From Sulfuricella sp. (GTDB taxonomy: Bacteria > Pseudomonadota > Gammaproteobacteria > Burkholderiales > Sulfuricellaceae): DNA of 64,000 bases. Under the pieces are notes generated by a model, which ran no database searches, was not told the origin of the DNA, and saw only the letters and a program-made list of their open reading frames with translations. The stretch spans positions 1 to 64,000 of the forward strand of contig JBAZID010000009.1 of assembly GCA_041651995.1 (NCBI GenBank), given 5' to 3'. Each line of letters starts with the position of its first letter. Within the stretch, counting starts at the first letter, position 1. This document shows, piece after piece, positions 16,802 through 25,034 of this stretch. Made by a program: the position numbers and the translations under genes.

Positions 16802-18720
16802 CCAATCTGCTCTGGCTGCTGCTCTCGCTGGCGCTTGCCACGGCGCCTCACCTGGAGCGTCTGCCGCTATGGGTTGGGCCAATCTGTCTTGCCATGGGGT
16901 TGTGGCGTTTTGGCATCATGCGCACACACGGCGTTCTGCCGCGAAAGTGGCTGCTGATATTGACTGCTTTCGCTGCCACGGCAGGCATATTTGCCCATTA
17001 CCACACCCTGTTTGGACGCGATGCGGGGGTTGCCCTGCTGGTGGTCATGATCGCGCTTAAACTGATGGAAATGAAAACCCTGCGCGACACCATGGTAGTG
17101 ATTTTCCTGAGTTATTTTCTGCTGATCACCCATTTCTTCTATTCGCAGAGCATCCCGACCGCGCTCTATCTGCTGCTGGTGGTTCTGATCACCACTGCCA
17201 CCATGATCGGCTATAACCATCCACTGGAGCGCTTTACTTTCCGCCCCAGGCTACGCCTCGCCGGCGTCATGCTGCTTCAGGCCATTCCGCTCATGCTGGT
17301 GCTATTCGTGTTCTTTCCCCGCGTCGGGCCATTGTGGGGACTGCCCAAGGACGCCTATTCCGGCCTGTCCGGCCTGTCGGACTCAATGAGTCCCGGCGCC
17401 ATCAGCCGGTTGATCCGCTCCGATGCGGTGGCTTTTCGCGTCAAATTCGATGGCCCGCTTCCGGACAACTCGCAGCGTTACTGGCGTGGCCCGGTGTTGT
17501 GGGATTACGACGGCAGAACCTGGTCAACCCGGAATAAACCACCTGCCGGTACTGCCCAGTTCCTCCCGCTGGGCAAGCCAATCAGCTATGCAATCACGCT
17601 GGAGCCACACGACCAGCGCTGGCTGTTCGCTCTCGACCTGCCCGCCGGACTTCCACCCGGCAGCACTGCTTCCGCCGACTTCCAGATTCTGGCGCCAAGC
17701 CCGCTGCACCAGCGCATACGCTACAGCCTGACTTCCTATCCCTCCTATCGTCTCGGTGAAAATCTTGCCGATGATGCATGGGAACGTGCCCTGAGTCTGC
17801 CCGGCGGCAATCCCGGGGCAATGCAGCTTGCCGCACAGTGGCGCACCAGCCTTGAATCACCGCGTGCCATCGCACAGCAGGCATTGAAGATGTTCCGCGA
17901 GGAAAACTTTTTTTATACGCTCAATCCACCCCTGCTCGGCGAGCAAGCAGTGGATGATTTTATCTTCGGATCCCGGCGCGGATTTTGCGAACATTACGCC
18001 GGTTCTTTTGTGTTTCTGATGCGTGCGGCAGGCATTCCGGCCCGGGTGGTGACCGGCTACCAGGGCGGCGAACCCAATCCCATGGGCGATTACATGATCG
18101 TGCGTCAATCCGACGCCCACGCATGGACCGAAATATGGCTCGATGGAGAAGGATGGGTACGGATAGATCCCACGGCAGCGGTGTCGCCGAGCCGAATCGA
18201 GACCGGCATTGCCAGCGCCCTGCCCGCTGCTGAACTGCCCCCTGCCCTGATGCAACTGGATACGGCATGGCTGATGCGCATGCGGCTTTCCCTGGACCTG
18301 CTCAACAACAACTGGAATCAGTGGGTGCTGGGCTACAACCAGGAACGGCAAATGCGCTTCCTGTCCAGCTTCCATCAGGGGCTGGGTTCGTGGCAGAACA
18401 TGACGCTGGCGATGCTCGGCGGACTTGCTTCAATCCTGCTGGGAATTTCATTCTGGATGCTTTGGCGCGCATCTCGCCAGGCCATCGACCCTGTGCTGGC
18501 CGCTTATCAAAAATTCTGCGCCAAACTGGCGCGCCGGGGCATTGTTCGCGCCTCTAGCGAAGGTGCTGTGGATTTTGCCGCCAGAGCATCACGCACAAGA
18601 CCCGAACTGGCACGCCAGATCAGGCAGATCACCCGGCTTTATGTCACGCTGCGCTACGGGCAACGACATGCCGCCTGGCTCCCCATACTCAGAAAAGCGG
18701 TGCAGCGCTTTAAACCCTGA
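16798..18720 (+). CDS. TgpA-like transglutaminase-domain membrane protein
   Basis: This 640-residue protein has several N-terminal membrane helices (about residues 1-190, DUF3488-type), a periplasmic transglutaminase-like domain (about 330-470), one more helix (about 545-565) and a C-terminal DUF4129-like tail. The cysteine-protease-fold triad is intact: Cys in RRGFCEHYAGSF, His in SDAHAWTEIW and Asp in VRIDPTAAV. It resembles TgpA of Pseudomonas, an essential inner-membrane protein with a transglutaminase fold. It is the last gene of the moxR-DUF58 unit. The physiological substrate is unknown; a role in the envelope or peptide remodelling is inferred. Confidence 0.9.
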   Translation: MTNLLWLLLSLALATAPHLERLPLWVGPICLAMGLWRFGIMRTHGVLPRKWLLILTAFAATAGIFAHYHTLFGRDAGVALLVVMIALKLMEMKTLRDTMVVIFLSYFLLITHFFYSQSIPTALYLLLVVLITTATMIGYNHPLERFTFRPRLRLAGVMLLQAIPLMLVLFVFFPRVGPLWGLPKDAYSGLSGLSDSMSPGAISRLIRSDAVAFRVKFDGPLPDNSQRYWRGPVLWDYDGRTWSTRNKPPAGTAQFLPLGKPISYAITLEPHDQRWLFALDLPAGLPPGSTASADFQILAPSPLHQRIRYSLTSYPSYRLGENLADDAWERALSLPGGNPGAMQLAAQWRTSLESPRAIAQQALKMFREENFFYTLNPPLLGEQAVDDFIFGSRRGFCEHYAGSFVFLMRAAGIPARVVTGYQGGEPNPMGDYMIVRQSDAHAWTEIWLDGEGWVRIDPTAAVSPSRIETGIASALPAAELPPALMQLDTAWLMRMRLSLDLLNNNWNQWVLGYNQERQMRFLSSFHQGLGSWQNMTLAMLGGLASILLGISFWMLWRASRQAIDPVLAAYQKFCAKLARRGIVRASSEGAVDFAARASRTRPELARQIRQITRLYVTLRYGQRHAAWLPILRKAVQRFKP

Positions 18721-18796
18721 AACCAGCATGAAGATCCCTATCCACCATGGCTTTTTTTTGGTAAGTTCGGGGAATGACATTTCCGTATTCCAAGCC

Positions 18797-19381
18797 ATGA
18801 ATTATTGCAGCCACTGCGGCGCCAAAGTCAGCCTGCGCATCCCTGAAGGCGACAGCCTGCCGCGCTATGTGTGTGACCATTGCCATACCATCCATTACCA
18901 GAACCCCAAAATGGTGATCGGCTGCATTCCGCAATGGGAGGACAGGATTCTCCTCTGCCGCCGCGCCATCGAACCGCGCCATGGTTTCTGGACGTTGCCC
19001 GCGGGCTTTATGGAAAACAGCGAAACCACGGCTCAGGCTGCTGCGCGGGAAACACTGGAGGAAGCGCTGGCAAAAGTGGAAATCGGTGCACTTTATAGCC
19101 TGTTCAACGTACCCCATATCAGCCAGGTACATCTGTTCTTCCGCGCGCGCCTGCTGGAGCCGGATTTTGGCGCCGGCACGGAAAGCCTGGAAGTCAAACT
19201 GTTTGCCGAACAGGACCTGCCCTGGGATGAAATCGCCTTTGCGACCGTGCGCCGGACGCTACAGCTCTATGTCGCAGAGCGTCAGAGTGGATGCTTTGGA
19301 TTCCACATGGGCGACATTCATCCCGCACCGGACCAGCAGGCACTCTTTAACGCCACGCCCCCCCGCAATTTCATTCCCTGA
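18797..19381 (+). CDS. Zinc-ribbon Nudix hydrolase
   Basis: The start chosen is the ATG at 18797 (MNYCSHCGAKVSLRIPEGD), giving 194 residues; a longer reading from 18728 lacks domain support. Two CXXC knuckles (CSHCG and CDHCH) form an N-terminal zinc ribbon. The Nudix box starts at GFMENSE and continues to RETLEEA, matching GX5EX7REUXEE. Such proteins hydrolyse nucleoside diphosphates linked to another moiety, such as ADP-ribose, NADH or FAD; the substrate is unclear here. It sits between the transglutaminase gene and the phosphomannomutase, all on the plus strand. Confidence 0.88.
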   Translation: MNYCSHCGAKVSLRIPEGDSLPRYVCDHCHTIHYQNPKMVIGCIPQWEDRILLCRRAIEPRHGFWTLPAGFMENSETTAQAAARETLEEALAKVEIGALYSLFNVPHISQVHLFFRARLLEPDFGAGTESLEVKLFAEQDLPWDEIAFATVRRTLQLYVAERQSGCFGFHMGDIHPAPDQQALFNATPPRNFIP

Positions 19382-19436
19382 ACAGCCTGGACAACAAGCT
19401 GCTTTTAACAATAAATTCATTATTACGGAACTCCCA

Positions 19437-20813
19437 ATGACGTCACTCCCAGCAGAAATTTTCAAGGCCTACGACATCCGCGGCATTATCGGCAAATCGC
19501 TCACAGCGGAAATAGTCGAAGCCATTGGCCACGCCATCGGCTCGGAAGCTATTGCACGCAAGCAAAGCGAGATCGTAATCGGCCGAGATGGCAGGCTCTC
19601 TGGACCGGACCTGTCCGCCGCACTGGCGCGCGGCATTCAGAAAAGCGGCATCAACGTCATCGACATCGGCATGGCAGCAACGCCGATGACCTATTACGGT
19701 GCATACCAGCTTCACTCAAACTCGGCTGTGATGGTCACCGGCAGCCACAATCCGCCCGACTACAACGGGCTGAAAATGGTGCTGGCCGGTGAAACATTGT
19801 CTGGCGACACCATTCAGGGTCTGAGAATGCGGATCGAGCAAGGCAACTTGAGCCACGGCAACGGCAACTACCGCCAGCACGATATCGCCCAGGAATACAT
19901 CCAGCGTATCAGCGGCGATGTAAAACTGGCTCGCCCGATGAAGATCATCGTGGACTGCGGCAATGGAGTGGCGGGTGCCTTCGCGCCTGCGCTCTACCGT
20001 GCCATGGGCTGCGAGGTGGAAGAAATGTACTGTGAAGTGGACGGAAATTTCCCCAACCACCATCCGGATCCCTCCGTACCCAAGAACCTGCAGGATCTGA
20101 TTGCGCGCCTCAAGACGTCAGATGCTGAAATCGGCCTTGCGTTTGACGGCGATGGAGATCGCCTGGGGGTGGTCACCAAGGATGGTCAGATCATTTTCCC
20201 GGACCGCCAGTTGATGCTGTACGCGGATGACGTCCTCTCCCGCAATCCGGGTGCGGAAATCATTTTCGACGTCAAATCCACGCGCAACCTGTTTGCCTGG
20301 ATACGTGCTCGTGGCGGCAAGCCGACGCTGTGGAAAACCGGTCACTCCCTGATCAAGGCTAAAATGAAGGAGTCGGGCGCCCTGCTGGCGGGCGAAATGA
20401 GCGGCCATGTATTCTTCAAGGAGCGCTGGTACGGCTTCGACGACGGCCTCTACACGGGAGCACGCCTGCTCGAATATCTGTCGCGCCAGGCCGACATCAA
20501 CGCAACCTTGCACGGCCTGCCGGACAGCATCAATACGCCGGAATTACAGATCTGGCTGAAGGAAGGCGAACATTACGCCCTGATCGAAAAGTTGCGCGAA
20601 ACAGCCCGTTTCCCCACGGCGAATGAAATCATTACGCTCGATGGCCTGCGCGTGGAATACGCTGACGGCTTCGGCCTGATGCGCCCATCCAACACCACGC
20701 CGGTGATCGTGCTGCGTTTCGAGGGCGATAACGAAAGTGCCCTGAAGCGCATCCAGGATGAATTCCGGCAGGTATTGCTGACAGCTGAACCCGGTCTGGA
20801 TCTGCCCTTTTAA
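19437..20813 (+). CDS. algC: Phosphomannomutase/phosphoglucomutase
   Basis: The enzyme moves phosphate between C1 and C6 of mannose or glucose phosphates, feeding exopolysaccharide, LPS and storage-polymer pathways. Starting at 19437 (MTSLPAEIFKAYDIRG) it has 458 residues, the normal length. The phosphoserine loop is VTGSHNPPDYNG, the metal loop is AFDGDGDRLG, the sugar loop is LAGEMSGHVFF, and the C-terminal phosphate-binding loop is MRPSNTTP. The longer upstream frame overlaps the Nudix gene and is spurious. Its stop directly abuts the stop of the convergent next gene. The symbol algC (or manB) is by family resemblance. Confidence 0.92.
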   Translation: MTSLPAEIFKAYDIRGIIGKSLTAEIVEAIGHAIGSEAIARKQSEIVIGRDGRLSGPDLSAALARGIQKSGINVIDIGMAATPMTYYGAYQLHSNSAVMVTGSHNPPDYNGLKMVLAGETLSGDTIQGLRMRIEQGNLSHGNGNYRQHDIAQEYIQRISGDVKLARPMKIIVDCGNGVAGAFAPALYRAMGCEVEEMYCEVDGNFPNHHPDPSVPKNLQDLIARLKTSDAEIGLAFDGDGDRLGVVTKDGQIIFPDRQLMLYADDVLSRNPGAEIIFDVKSTRNLFAWIRARGGKPTLWKTGHSLIKAKMKESGALLAGEMSGHVFFKERWYGFDDGLYTGARLLEYLSRQADINATLHGLPDSINTPELQIWLKEGEHYALIEKLRETARFPTANEIITLDGLRVEYADGFGLMRPSNTTPVIVLRFEGDNESALKRIQDEFRQVLLTAEPGLDLPF

Positions 20814-21131
20814 CTACCTGCCGTCGACATCCAGACCAAAGCGGTGGGTCTCGTCGATAATTTTTAGCAGATTACCGAAAGGCAGGCGAGGGCCCAGGCG
20901 GCGCACCACTTCCATGAATGGCAGTTCGGGACCATTGGGGTCGAACTTGTACGATCCATTCAGCATGTCTTCGTACATCTTGCGCAACTGGGTATCGAGC
21001 AGGTTGATATAAGGGCGGAATGGTGCAAATTCTTCCGAGTCCTCGTCCATGATGGAACGGATTTCATCCACCTCATATACCGCCTGGTGCATCAGATCGA
21101 CATATTCATCGGTTGTTTTTGGGCGCTTCAT
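20814..21131 (-). CDS. Conserved-looking hypothetical protein, 105 residues
   Basis: I do not recognise the family. The protein starts MKRPKTTDEYVDLMHQAVYE, is acidic and helical in its first half, has a YINLLDTQLRKMYEDML helix in the middle, and ends FGLDVDGR. No signal peptide, membrane segment or metal motif is seen. A ribosome binding site (AGGAGTAAGCA before the ATG) supports translation. Codon use matches the neighbours. Its stop (TAG) is directly adjacent to the phosphomannomutase stop, with no bases between, so the two convergent transcripts must overlap. It lies downstream of the hdrB terminator and is probably separate from that operon. Confidence 0.7.
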   Translation of the reverse strand: MKRPKTTDEYVDLMHQAVYEVDEIRSIMDEDSEEFAPFRPYINLLDTQLRKMYEDMLNGSYKFDPNGPELPFMEVVRRLGPRLPFGNLLKIIDETHRFGLDVDGR

Positions 21132-21181
21132 TGCTTACTCCTGAAAATTTCGGATTATTCCTGAAATCGTAGCCAGGATAC

Positions 21182-21212
21182 AAAAAAGAAGGGGGCGCCT
21201 GGCGCCCCCTTC
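21182..21212 (-). terminator. Strong intrinsic terminator of the qmo-hdr operon
   Basis: GAAGGGGGCGCC and GGCGCCCCCTTC (21188-21212) are a perfect 12-bp inverted repeat with essentially no spacer. On the minus strand it is followed by six T residues. It lies 19 bp after the hdrB stop. Confidence 0.92.
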
Positions 21213-21230
21213 GATCATGAACGGCTGGAT

Positions 21231-22133
21231 TTACCTGTTGGCAATATCTTCCAGCTTGCTGGCGCGAATAATCTGGCCGTCCAGCGCTGCATCCTTACTG
21301 CTGCCGCCATAGGCCACGGTAATAAGCTGGCTGTAGTAGGTCACCGGAATGTTGAACTTCTTGCCGTAGCGCTTGTTCACTTCGCCCTGGTAAATTTCCA
21401 CGTTGGCCTGGCACAACGGGCAAGGCGTGACGATCATGTCCGCACCATGGTCGTAGGCGGATTCGATGATGTCGTGAATCTGCTTCTGGCTCTTATCCGG
21501 CTCGGAGAATGCCAGTGCACCGCCGCAGCAGGTCACTTTCTGGTCGTAGTTGGTAATCGCTTCGCCGCCCATGGATTCAACCATGCGATCCAGGTACATG
21601 GGGTTCTCGAAGGATTCGCCATCAATTCCAAAAGGACGGTTGGTCTGGCATCCCACATAACCGGCGAACTTGATGCCTTCCAGGGGTTTCTTCACGCCAC
21701 TCTTGAGGGTTTCATAGCCGATGTCCTCGATCAGCACTTCCACCATGTGACGGGCAGGAGGCGCTTCGTTCTTGAATATCAGGCCGGCTTCCTTGAGCGC
21801 TTCATTGGTTTCCGCCAGCAGGGAACTGCTGTGATCCAGGCGCTCCTTGGCTTCGCGGGTAGCAAGCCAGCAGGCTGCGCAGGTGGCAACGATTTCCTGC
21901 CCCGGGTTGTGCTGCTCGGACAGGGCGATATTACGCGCCGACAGGGCAATGCGTGGCAACTCGCCACCGCCGGCATAGCCGATAGAGGCGCCGCAGCAGT
22001 TCCAGTCAGGAATCTCGTTCAAGGCAACATCCAGCAGATTGACCATGGAGTTGGTCGAAGTCAGATAGTTGCTGGATGATGCGCCGGTCTGCGAAGAGCA
22101 GCCGGGGTAAAAAGAATATTGTTTCTTAGCCAT
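21231..22133 (-). CDS. hdrB: HdrB-like heterodisulfide reductase subunit (CCG-domain protein)
   Basis: This 300-residue protein carries two CCG domains of the heterodisulfide reductase B type: FYPGCSSQ, PDWNCCGASIG and ATCAACWLA in the first, and GYVGCQTNRPF, KVTCCGGALAF and TPCPLCQANVE in the second. In methanogens these cysteines hold unusual noncubane iron-sulfur clusters where disulfide chemistry occurs. Here it is the last gene of qmoA-qmoB-hdrC-hdrB, 12 bp after hdrC, and is followed by a strong terminator. It probably replaces, with HdrC, the membrane QmoC subunit, linking the flavin subunits to a thiol or other soluble acceptor. That role is inferred from gene order. Confidence 0.9.
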   Translation of the reverse strand: MAKKQYSFYPGCSSQTGASSSNYLTSTNSMVNLLDVALNEIPDWNCCGASIGYAGGGELPRIALSARNIALSEQHNPGQEIVATCAACWLATREAKERLDHSSSLLAETNEALKEAGLIFKNEAPPARHMVEVLIEDIGYETLKSGVKKPLEGIKFAGYVGCQTNRPFGIDGESFENPMYLDRMVESMGGEAITNYDQKVTCCGGALAFSEPDKSQKQIHDIIESAYDHGADMIVTPCPLCQANVEIYQGEVNKRYGKKFNIPVTYYSQLITVAYGGSSKDAALDGQIIRASKLEDIANR

Positions 22134-22145
22134 GTATCTTGCTCC

Positions 22146-22748
22146 TTACGCCAGTTTCCTGCGGCTGTCCTCAAGTTCCCGCGCCTTTTTCAGCATGGCC
22201 TGGAATCCACTCTTGTCCTTGACGCCGTGACCACCCATGATTTCCATCGGGCTCAAGCGCTTGGCTTTCATCATTCCCATGCCGACGCTTTGCATCGCCA
22301 TGGCATTCTTGATGCCCTGGCTGTAACCGTCCTTGAAATACATGCCCAGACTCAGTTTCAACTCGTTGACTCGGCCGGTCTTGATCAGGTTGTCCCAGAA
22401 CAGCTGTCCGAATTGCGCAGTCGGCTGATTCTTGGGCGCCAGACCTTCACGTTTAGCCAGATAGGCCAGGCCGTGCATGATATGAGTAATCGGCAGCTTG
22501 CGCGGGCAACGCACGATGCACTGATAGCAGGAAGTACACATCCACATGGAATCGGATGACAGCACTTCCTCACGCTTGCCGGCCCGGATCATCATGAAGA
22601 TTTTCTGCGGGGTATGTTCCCAGTGTGCGCCAAGAGGGCATGAGCCGGCGCAAACGCCGCATTGCATGCACATCTTGACCCAGTGGCCTTCCTCGACGCG
22701 TTCTTCGACTTCCTTGAGGAAGTTCCTGGTGTATTTTTCGATGCTCAT
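22146..22748 (-). CDS. hdrC: HdrC-like 4Fe-4S protein
   Basis: This 200-residue protein has two ferredoxin-type cluster motifs: CMQCGVCAGSCPLG (about residues 27-40) and CTSCYQCIVRCPRKLP (about 70-85). The rest is helical with no membrane segment, so it matches stand-alone HdrC rather than QmoC, which would carry a cytochrome b-like membrane domain. HdrC carries electrons between the HdrA/Qmo flavin subunits and HdrB. A 12-bp gap separates it from both qmoB and hdrB. The C-terminal third is Met- and Lys-rich (MAMQSVGMGMMKAKR) and has no obvious motif. Confidence 0.92.
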   Translation of the reverse strand: MSIEKYTRNFLKEVEERVEEGHWVKMCMQCGVCAGSCPLGAHWEHTPQKIFMMIRAGKREEVLSSDSMWMCTSCYQCIVRCPRKLPITHIMHGLAYLAKREGLAPKNQPTAQFGQLFWDNLIKTGRVNELKLSLGMYFKDGYSQGIKNAMAMQSVGMGMMKAKRLSPMEIMGGHGVKDKSGFQAMLKKARELEDSRRKLA

Positions 22749-22760
22749 TCCTGTCTCCTC

Positions 22761-25031
22761 CTAGAAGCCTTTGAACGGGCTGGGCGGCAATGCAGCGATT
22801 TGATCCGAATACTCGTTGATCAGTCTCGGCAAGCGCTCAATGTCGGTAATCGCAGCCTCAAAGACTTGAACGCGCTCGGGTTCCAACCCCATGCCCTGGA
22901 GCGTGTCGCCCACCTTGCTCATGCGATAGCTGGCCAGTTCGGACCCCTTGACGAAGTGGCACTGGTAATCGTCGCCATGCTTGCAACCCAGCATCATCAC
23001 GCCGTCGTAACCGCTGTTAAGCGCGTCGGTAATCCAGATGGTGTTGACTGAACCCAGGCAACGTACCGGAATCACGCGCACCCAGGCGGAATAGACTTCC
23101 CGGTTCATGGCTGCCATGTCGAGCGCGGGGTAGGCATCATTTTCGCACGCCAGAATCAGGATACGCGGTTTCTCTGAGAACTCGTCCGGAACATCAACGG
23201 CCTTGAGCTGGGAGCCAACGGTATCCACCGAATAGTTTTCGAAGGAAATCACACGCACCGGGCAGGCACCCATGCAGGTACCGCAACGGCGGCAACGGCT
23301 TTCGTTGAACACAGGGTAGCGTTTTTCATCTTCGTCAATGGCGCCGAACGGGCATTCCACTGTACAGCGCTTGCACTGGGTGCAGCCTTCAATACGGACG
23401 ATGGGGTAGGACAGATCACCTGAACGCGGATGCGCGGCACGCCCCACGGCGGCATTCTCCACCGCCTGGATCGCCTTCATTGCCGCGCCGGTGGCATCTT
23501 CCGTAGCCTGGATGATATCCATCGGACGGCGCACCGGACCGGCGGAATAAATACCGGTACGGCGGGTTTCGTAGGGAAAGCAGATGAAGTGAGAATCGGT
23601 GAAGCCGTACTTCAATTGCGGCACGTCAGGGCCCTGCCGATAGGTCAGGTTGAGCACGGAAATCGGCTTGACCGCGCCTTCAGCCTGAGATGCATTGTAA
23701 GCATCCAGTAGCGTGCTATCACCTGCAGCCGCGGCAATTTCCGCTTTGAGTTTGGCATCGACGTCGACGCCCGAGTTAGCCACCTGACCGGTTGCCAGCA
23801 CGACCAGATCGGCATTCTCGATCGCGGTCTGCTCGTTCAGAATCAGGTCCTGGAAATTTACCTTGCAGGTATTGCCAGTGGCCTCAACCGAGGAAACCTT
23901 GCCTTTGGTGAAAGTCACACCCTTGTTCTGGCCGCTACGGTAGAAATCCTCGCCGTTGCCGGGCATGCGCAAGTCGGTGTAAACCACCACAGTGTCAATA
24001 TCAGGATTGCTGTCCTTGAAATACATCGCCTGCTTGACCGAAGTCAGGCAGCAGGAACCGGAACAGTACGGCAGGTGCGTGCCAGTTTCGTCGCGCTGAC
24101 CGGCGCACTGCACGAACACCACGGACTTCACTTCACCGCCATCGGAAGGACGCTTGATGGGTCCGCCGTTGGCAGCCTTGGCTAGCGCTTCCAGGCCGCC
24201 CTGATCCACCACGTTGGCGGATTTTCCATAGCCCAGTTCAGGCAGCTTGTTGGCGTCGTACAGTGTGAAACCAGTGGCCTGAATAATCGAGCCCACGTCT
24301 TCTGTCACCGTGGCACCGCTTTCCTGGCTGATATCAACCTTGAAGCGCCCTGGTGCGCCTTCTGTCTTGCTGGTGATGGAGTTGGTGTAAACCTTGATAT
24401 TGCTATCGGCATTGATGGCCGCAATCATCTCGTCCACACCGGTGTCCTGAGGATCGGCGTAGGGGCTGCGGGAAGGTGAACGCTTGTACAACCTGGCAGC
24501 CCAGCCACCCAGAGCAGCGCTCTTCTCGACCAGCACCACCTGATAACCAGCTTTTGAAGCCTCCAGCGCTGCGGTCATGCCGGAAATACCACCACCTACC
24601 ACCAGCACGCGACGGTTGGTAGCGACTGCCGGATTGCCAGCTGGCAGCTTCATTTTCTTCACTTCGGCGCAACCCATGCGCACGTAGTCGGCGGCCATTT
24701 CCTGAGTAGTTTCGCGCGACGCTTCGTCATCCGGCCGAACCCAGATTACGCCTTCGCGCAGGTTAGCGCGGGACACGGCCACATCCGTAAAGCCGAAAGC
24801 CTCGGTCTTGGCGCGGCGCGAACAGGCCGCAACCATCACATGAGTTACTGCTTCGTTGTCGATATCGCTGCGGATCATCGCAACACCTTCCGCGTTACAC
24901 AGGAAAGGATGCTCTTTCACAACCGCTGCCTTGCCTTCCTTCTGGGCCACCTTGGCCAGATCGGCGGTATCAAGCCGCTCCCCCAGTCCGCAGCCCTGAC
25001 AAATGTAGGCCGCTACTTTCATGTCCGCCAT
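22761..25031 (-). CDS. qmoB: QmoB/HdrA-like flavin iron-sulfur protein with MvhD-like C-terminal domain
   Basis: This 756-residue protein has the QmoB architecture. An N-terminal segment with CQGCGLGERLD and AACSRRAK is followed by an FAD domain with VLVVGGGISGMTAALEASKA (about 145-165), two 4Fe-4S motifs (CTQCKRCTVECP and CRRCGTCMGACP, about 560-610), and an MvhD-like tail (LACENDAYPALD, RCLGSVNTIWI, MMLGCKHGDDYQCHF). QmoB accepts or delivers electrons in complexes linking APS reductase to quinone, and in HdrA-type electron bifurcation. It follows qmoA by 3 bp. In a sulfur oxidiser the flow would run from sulfite/APS chemistry outward; that direction is an inference. Confidence 0.9.
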   Translation of the reverse strand: MADMKVAAYICQGCGLGERLDTADLAKVAQKEGKAAVVKEHPFLCNAEGVAMIRSDIDNEAVTHVMVAACSRRAKTEAFGFTDVAVSRANLREGVIWVRPDDEASRETTQEMAADYVRMGCAEVKKMKLPAGNPAVATNRRVLVVGGGISGMTAALEASKAGYQVVLVEKSAALGGWAARLYKRSPSRSPYADPQDTGVDEMIAAINADSNIKVYTNSITSKTEGAPGRFKVDISQESGATVTEDVGSIIQATGFTLYDANKLPELGYGKSANVVDQGGLEALAKAANGGPIKRPSDGGEVKSVVFVQCAGQRDETGTHLPYCSGSCCLTSVKQAMYFKDSNPDIDTVVVYTDLRMPGNGEDFYRSGQNKGVTFTKGKVSSVEATGNTCKVNFQDLILNEQTAIENADLVVLATGQVANSGVDVDAKLKAEIAAAAGDSTLLDAYNASQAEGAVKPISVLNLTYRQGPDVPQLKYGFTDSHFICFPYETRRTGIYSAGPVRRPMDIIQATEDATGAAMKAIQAVENAAVGRAAHPRSGDLSYPIVRIEGCTQCKRCTVECPFGAIDEDEKRYPVFNESRCRRCGTCMGACPVRVISFENYSVDTVGSQLKAVDVPDEFSEKPRILILACENDAYPALDMAAMNREVYSAWVRVIPVRCLGSVNTIWITDALNSGYDGVMMLGCKHGDDYQCHFVKGSELASYRMSKVGDTLQGMGLEPERVQVFEAAITDIERLPRLINEYSDQIAALPPSPFKGF

Positions 25032-25034
25032 TGT

